NCBI RefSeq assembly: GCF_025612915.1
Contig: NC_069112.1
Span: 30,810,731 to 30,874,730 of the forward strand
DNA: 64,000 bases
Source of the DNA: Magallana angulata
Lineage: Eukaryota; Mollusca; Bivalvia; Ostreida; Ostreidae
Direction of reading: 5' to 3'
Made by a program: the position numbers and the translations under genes. The notes under the pieces were generated by a model that ran no database searches, was not told the DNA's origin, and saw only the letters and a list, made by a program, of their open reading frames with translations. Below, piece after piece: positions 60,001 through 64,000 of this stretch. Positions within the stretch are counted from its first letter, which is position 1. Each line of letters begins with the position of its first letter.

Positions 60001-60456
60001 GGGCAACAACAACAAGCTGCACAACCTGGGCAACAACAACAAGCTGCACAGCCTGGACAACAACAACAAGCTGCACAACCTGGGCAACAACAACAAGCTG
60101 CACAACCTGGACAACAACAAGCTGCACAACCTGGGCAACAACAACAAGCTGCACAACCTGGACAACAACAACAAGCTGCACAGCCTGGACAACAACAAGA
60201 AGCTGCACAACCTGGACAACAACAACAAGCTACACAGCCTGGACAACAACAAGAAGCTGCACAGCCTGGACAACAACAACAAGCTGCACAGCCTGAACAA
60301 CAACAACAAGCTGCACAGCCTGGACAACAACAACAAAAACAAGCTGCACAGCCTGGACAACAACAACAAGTACCACGTACTCTTCCACAGTATTCTCCAC
60401 CGACTACTAGAGCTAAAACTGCAAAAAAGCAGCTGAAGTTTGAAAGCATGTCATAG
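54020..60456 (+). CDS. Candidate type I membrane protein with triplicated exon and Gln-rich tail
   Basis: Exons by GT-AG: 54020-54284, 55407-55529, 55619-55741, 59481-59597 and 59786-60456. All junctions are phase 1, and together they give 432 residues without a stop. Exon 1 begins MEKAVRIVVWLLFPLGLVLT, a clear signal peptide, and continues with a Cys-containing ectodomain (CHLCPG, SCDVRIVGWDV). The next exons are Thr/Ser/Pro-rich repeats (DVPTSSQPGYKTVTARR), then TELVNLSVIWELVLVLLF. The last exon opens with a membrane helix (LLVWALTVTVLVLFYGLRK) and a basic stop-transfer, then a cytoplasmic tail of about 14 QQQQAAQPG-type repeats and a basic end. A third exon copy (55201-55318) is 118 long and shifts frame if included. 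Partner and function are unknown; a receptor or adhesion role is only a guess. Confidence 0.62.
55195..55745 (+). repeat. Tandem triplication of an exon with its flanking intron
   Basis: Three units of about 210 bases each contain a splice acceptor, an exon starting GTCCCTACAAGTTCCCAGCC and ending TTTACCCAAG, a donor GTAAAAA and a T-rich stretch. Exons are 55201-55318 (118 nt), 55407-55529 (123 nt) and 55619-55741 (123 nt). Copies 2 and 3 differ at only a few sites, so the last duplication is young. Copy 1 is the most diverged and has lost five bases net. Confidence 0.85.
55760..59480. other. Long intron-like stretch with SINE and duplicated scraps
   Basis: No coding exon was found. Near 55790-55850 and again near 59614 the phrase TTAACAATGTGTGTTTTAAA recurs. 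About 55020-55095 and 59255-59345 also match (TCATTAGGAAATATAAATAT, ACTAGATATAGATAT), so the gene grew by segmental duplication. A perfect GTGGCTATTTATAGCCAC palindrome lies at about 55875. A C run lies near 57975. Confidence 0.5.
57733..57800 (+). repeat. tRNA-like SINE head
   Basis: ATGGCTCAGTGGTTAGAGTA fits a Pol III A box and GGGTTCGATACC fits a B box, about 40 bases apart. The anticodon region is not a clean cloverleaf, so this is a tRNA-derived SINE head rather than a tRNA gene. An AT-rich body follows without a clear tail. Confidence 0.5.
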
Positions 60457-60470
60457 ATATTAGGTGGTCA

Positions 60471-61004
60471 ATGAAAGTTGATACCTATCAATTGAAAAAA
60501 GTCTTACAGAAAGATTTAGGATCTTCTTTTGGAGGTGTCTATGCCCGAGATTTAATTCCTAAACATTTAAATTTTAAAGAAAAAGCCATGGTCATAAACA
60601 CAGATACTCAAGATCAACCGGGAGCTCATTGGGTCTGTTTATATTTAGACGGAGATACGGTAGAATATTTCGATTCTTATGGATTTCCCCCTTTGTATAA
60701 GGACATTGAAGAATTTATTGAAAGAAACGGTCATCACCTGAAATATAATGAAAATCGTTACCAAGATTACAAAAGTAAGGTATGCGGGGAATATTGCGTC
60801 TATTTTTTACATCATCGTCATAGAAGAGGACGTACGGTATTAAAACAATTATTTCCTAAACACTGGACACCAAAACAAACAGATCGTTATGTGAGACGAT
60901 GGTTCAAAGAAAACTATAGAAAACCTAAAACGCACAAAGGTCAATGTTGTATGAGTTACAATCAGACTTGGCAAGAAAGGTCATTACGTTCAGCTCGTGA
61001 ATGA
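60471..61004 (+). CDS. Adenain-like cysteine protease, Polinton-type fossil
   Basis: A 177-codon ORF with the C5 (adenovirus protease) layout: His53 in GAHWVCLYLD, Asp68 in EYFDSYG, Gln98, and Cys105 in VCGEYC. Spacing is close to the family's His, acidic, Gln, Cys order. Polintons (Mavericks) encode such a maturation protease. No polymerase B, integrase, packaging ATPase or capsid gene was recognised around it, so it is an isolated part of a lost element, or a protease gene retained by the host. The ORF itself looks whole. It begins 14 bases after the stop of the Gln-rich membrane gene, an unusually tight join for an animal genome. Confidence 0.7.
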   Translation: MKVDTYQLKKVLQKDLGSSFGGVYARDLIPKHLNFKEKAMVINTDTQDQPGAHWVCLYLDGDTVEYFDSYGFPPLYKDIEEFIERNGHHLKYNENRYQDYKSKVCGEYCVYFLHHRHRRGRTVLKQLFPKHWTPKQTDRYVRRWFKENYRKPKTHKGQCCMSYNQTWQERSLRSARE

Positions 61005-61022
61005 AACACCTGGCTGTGGCAC

Positions 61023-61376
61023 TTGACACTCCAATACCAGGAAAAAAACCCTTTATTTTCACTTTCGTTATTGATAGCATATATAGGAGAGCTAAAATCA
61101 TTATTCGTCACAATTTTGATGGGGAAGTGTCACAGCAAAGTAAAACGCAACATTAAAATGGGAGAGCAAAAACCTTTGATTGAGTTGCCCCATACTACCC
61201 ATAGTCCTCTGCGTCTCCGCACACAGAGACACTACCATGTACCGCATAACGCATACCGAAAAGAGATAATGTACGTCCGCGATTACAACACGGACAATTT
61301 ACGGAAAAAAATAAGTGCGTACATATCGGTCTTAATTCCATATATTAAAACTCAAAAGATTGTACAAATAAGGTAG
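61023..61376 (+). CDS. Unrecognised open frame after the protease
   Basis: 117 codons. The second half has a basic, protein-like composition (LPHTTHSPLRLRTQRHYHVP, VRDYNTDNLRKKISAYIS). It follows the protease ORF by 18 bases and could be part of the same lost element. No domain was recognised. Confidence 0.25.
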   Translation: MTLQYQEKNPLFSLSLLIAYIGELKSLFVTILMGKCHSKVKRNIKMGEQKPLIELPHTTHSPLRLRTQRHYHVPHNAYRKEIMYVRDYNTDNLRKKISAYISVLIPYIKTQKIVQIR

Positions 61377-61512
61377 AAAATACTATTTACATAAGTATAT
61401 TTTATAAAAAAGACAGGTCAATCATACAAAATTAGTGTTTTTAATCTACTTTCACTTCATTAATATTATACAAAACACGTGGGTTTTTTCTACTTTCACT
61501 TCAACGAAAACC

Positions 61513-63812
61513 ATGGATTTCAACCGAATAACAAAGGCTAAACAAAAGATTGGGATCACGTACGAGTTAAAGCCAGAACAAATAACTGCACTTCGTGCTT
61601 TTATGGAGTCAAAGGACATTGTGTGTCTTCTTCCAACAGGATTTGGGAAAAGTATCATATTTCAGCTGATGCCCTTTCTTTCTGACGACCCTATGGCGTG
61701 TGTCCTTGTAATATCTCCTCTGAACGCCATCATGAAGGACCAGGTCAGAAAACTCTGTGAAAACGGGATTTCAGCCTGTTTTTTAGATATCACAGGGAGA
61801 GATGGTTCAACATACACGCTAAAACCTGCACTGGGGACAGGTTTGTAATTACCAATGTTGTTCTCATAAATGTCCAGACTTGGTATCAAAATAGTCATGT
61901 TTTTAAATCTACATGTTCATTATATATAAATATGTATTGATCAATATTGAAGATTATACAGACAAATTTAGAAGAATGAGATTAGATTAGAAGAATTAGT
62001 CCTAGATTTTTTCAGCCAAATGTTGCAAGAATGTTACATTTTGTTAATTTCTAACAGATTAATTTTAACAGATTAATAAATCACCAACTCCCATTTCTAA
62101 AGTAATTCATTTCTAAAAAGTTTATTAGTGCATAATGCCTATTCACACCTTAATTCTTTGTTGTAAATAAATGTACATTACAGACTGCCTTAGTGTAATT
62201 GGTCAGCACACCTCATGCTCCTAGCAATTGCTTTTGGCTGGCTTTGAGGAAGTCCAGGTTCAAATCCTGGGGGCAGTCTGAAGTGCAACTTACAGCAAGA
62301 ATTGCTTAAACTAAGAGGCCAAATATTTACTTATTCTATCAATTAAACCTGCATGTGTAACCTTAAATGCTAATGCACACAGTTGTCCGATAAAACTTTA
62401 TTTATGTCCGAGGGTTCCACTGAACAGCTAAGCACCATATTCTCAAACTATTTTTTTAAGTATGATGGATGCATGATGAAAAGATTGATAAAGGACATCA
62501 TAGGACAAAAACTATATGCCTCAAATTATTATCAACAATATTAGAGTACGATTGATATAACTTATGCAGTGCAATATTACACTTTGCCAGATTAAATAAT
62601 TTTTTGGCAATTTTTTGGTACAAAATACAGATACGCAAACAAATATGAGCATATTAAGTTGTAATCCTGTAGATATTGAGGATGACGATGAGCAAGGTGA
62701 CAATGATGATGACACTGCTGAAGACGTTGGGAATATACAGACGAAAGTCTCAATAGATGATGTGGCAGCGGGGAAATACCAGCTCATATATGCACATCCT
62801 GAGGCTTTCCTTTCTTCAAGAGAAGGAAGGAAAATTTTGCACAGCAAAATTTTGCATGATCATGTGTGTGGCATCTGTATAGATGAGGCCCACATGATAC
62901 AAGAATGGTATGATATAAAGAAAGCATTTGCAAATCAGAAACTTATTTTCCTTTGGAATGCTTCTACACATGCTAAATTGTAAACGTTAATTTTCTTTAA
63001 GGGGTGAGGACTTTCGGAAGGATTTTGCCCGAATTCAAGAATTGCTGGGCATTTTCCCAAGGGTACCTGTGTCCCTTTTTACAGCCACTGCTTCCCAATC
63101 AACTAAAGAGAACTTAGTTAAAAACCTTGGTTTAAGAGATCCTTTGTTTATTTCTAAAAACCCAGACAGACCAAACATTAAGTATTTTAAGTATGACAGA
63201 CTCCCGAGTGTAAGACAAGAGGACGATCTGGACAAAATTCTGGGAGACATTGCGACTGGTCTACAAGAGGACAGGAGACATTACCCTCTCACCTTCATCT
63301 ATACTGATCTGGAATCAATTAAGTATGGATATAGGTTTTTGGAAAGTAAGTTAGGAGTCGAGTCTCCAGAGAATCGATGTTATGCACAATACCATACTCA
63401 TTACCCTGATAAAATGAAAAATTTCATCATATCAGAAATCAGCAAATCCGAGCCAGTTATTCGTGTAGTACTTGCCACTGTAGCCCTTGGCATTGGTTTA
63501 CATGCTCCTGCTGTACGGAAGGTCATACACTTTAAATGTCCCACCAGCATTGAAAAGTACTTACAAGAAACTGGCCGCGCAGGACGAGATGGACTGCCAG
63601 CGGATGCTATTTTGTATGTCAATAAGACAGATGTAAGGACCAACAGGCCTGGCATGCAAAACTCAATGCGCCAATACTGCATAAGTACAGATACATGTTT
63701 GCGTTTTCAACTACTACAGCATTTGGACTACAAGCCAGTAGAGGGAACCAAAAAATGTAAATGTTGTAATGTGTGTGAAATTTTGTGCTGTTGCTCTGAT
63801 TGTGAACTGTAA
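61513..63812 (+). CDS. RecQ-family DNA helicase (RecQ-like)
   Basis: Three exons with GT-AG ends and agreeing phases: 61513-61840, 62631-62907 and 63002-63812, 471 residues. Motifs are in order: Q-motif region LKPEQITALRAFM, motif I LLPTGFGKS, motif Ia ISPLNAIMKDQ, an acidic insert (IEDDDEQGDNDDDTAEDVGN), motif II DEAH, motif III TATAS, motif IV LTFIYTD, motif V VALGIGLHAPAV, motif VI QETGRAGRDG, and a cysteine-rich C-terminal zinc segment (KKCKCCNVC, CCCSDC). It should unwind DNA 3' to 5' using ATP. It is shorter than WRN or BLM and has no exonuclease, RQC or HRDC part, like the many short RecQ-like copies I associate with bivalve genomes. No break is seen. The ATG at 61513 is chosen over an upstream frame of AT-rich, intron-like sequence. 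Such copies may be host or element-borne. Confidence 0.85.
62181..62280 (+). tRNA. tRNA-like cloverleaf with extended anticodon loop
   Basis: CAGACTGCC (62181-62189) pairs perfectly with GGCAGTCTG (62272-62280). A D arm GTG/CAC follows with an A-box-like TAGTGTAATTGG. The T arm CCAGG-TTCAAAT-CCTGG is perfect and holds the B box. The anticodon stem CCTCA/TGAGG closes a 29-base loop, 22 more than normal, as if an intron were present. The anticodon cannot be fixed. It may be an intron-bearing tRNA gene, a tRNA pseudogene or a SINE head. It lies in intron 1 of the RecQ-like gene on the same strand. Confidence 0.5.
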
Positions 63813-64000
63813 CATGATGCAATATTAAAGTGACACAAGATTACCACTAAATCTTTATTAATGTACAAATTACAGTACTGATTGCCTTGATAACCTTAAT
63901 TCATCCTTATCTTTCATGTCTCAAAGATGCAAATATAACATATTCAAGATTTAACAGGATTTTTAAGTTATATGGTAATATAAATTCAATTATTTGCTAT
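63813..64000. other. 3' flank of the RecQ-like gene
   Basis: An AATATTAAAG polyadenylation-like region follows the stop at about 63820, with AT-rich DNA to the window end. No further gene. Confidence 0.35.

Noticed and set aside
59891-60449. Long antisense open frames with Cys-Cys-Cys-Cys or Leu-Val-Val-Val repeats opposite the Gln-rich tail
   Set aside because: They are the other frames of the 27-base CAACAACAACAAGCTGCACAACCTGGG-type repeat. The plus frame continues from a membrane exon with a correct splice phase.

Overview
The window looks like nuclear DNA of a metazoan, most likely a marine mollusc and probably a bivalve. This is inference from an AT-rich base, long gene-poor stretches, GT-AG introns, and repeat types that I associate with bivalve genomes: a pearl-like element with ~146-bp core repeats, a DNA element with an internal alternating tandem array, and tRNA-like SINE heads. 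No bacterial operon, CRISPR array or rRNA is visible. Most recognisable coding capacity is of mobile-element origin.

Layout. 1-4.7 kb: repeats, a foldback element and scraps of transposon-like coding sequence. 4.7-17 kb: an autonomous Helitron of the Helentron/Helitron2 type on the minus strand. It has one intronless 2025-codon ORF (N-terminal herpesvirus-tegument-like cysteine protease, zinc region, HUH Rep, PIF1-like helicase, C-terminal AP-endonuclease-like domain), a three-exon RPA-like single-strand-binding protein gene after it, and a tandem minisatellite beyond that. 17-20 kb: degraded coding fragments and a short-unit interspersed repeat. 20-23.4 kb: mostly empty. 23.4-32.6 kb: LTR-retroelement fossils flanking a decayed THAP/DDE (Kolobok-like) transposase. 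That transposase is interrupted by a ~0.8 kb DNA element and converges with a two-exon gene for a P2X7 C-terminal (ballast)-like zinc domain.

32.6-53 kb, minus strand: a set of small multi-exon genes of unknown function. Two of them (37.7-38.8 kb and 50.8-52.4 kb) can be reconstructed from splice signals and share an all-phase-2 intron layout. Between them lie the pearl-like element, a second LTR fossil with gag zinc knuckles and a protease motif, a plus-strand hAT-like transposase remnant, and a second, multi-exon RPA-like gene (43.7-49.2 kb) that carries a MITE in one intron.

54-60.5 kb, plus strand: a candidate type I membrane protein gene with a signal-peptide exon, a tandem triplication of one exon, a membrane exon, and a glutamine-rich cytoplasmic repeat. 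Just after its stop is an adenain-like protease ORF of Polinton type. 61.5-63.8 kb: a three-exon RecQ-family helicase with all main motifs and clean splice phases; its first intron holds a tRNA-like cloverleaf.

The strongest coherent module is the Helitron: protease, Rep-helicase and endonuclease in one polypeptide, plus its own RPA. The most novel-looking host-type material is the phase-2 gene family and the membrane gene, whose triplicated exons are open in two frames. Family names rest on motif recognition by eye; no searches were run.
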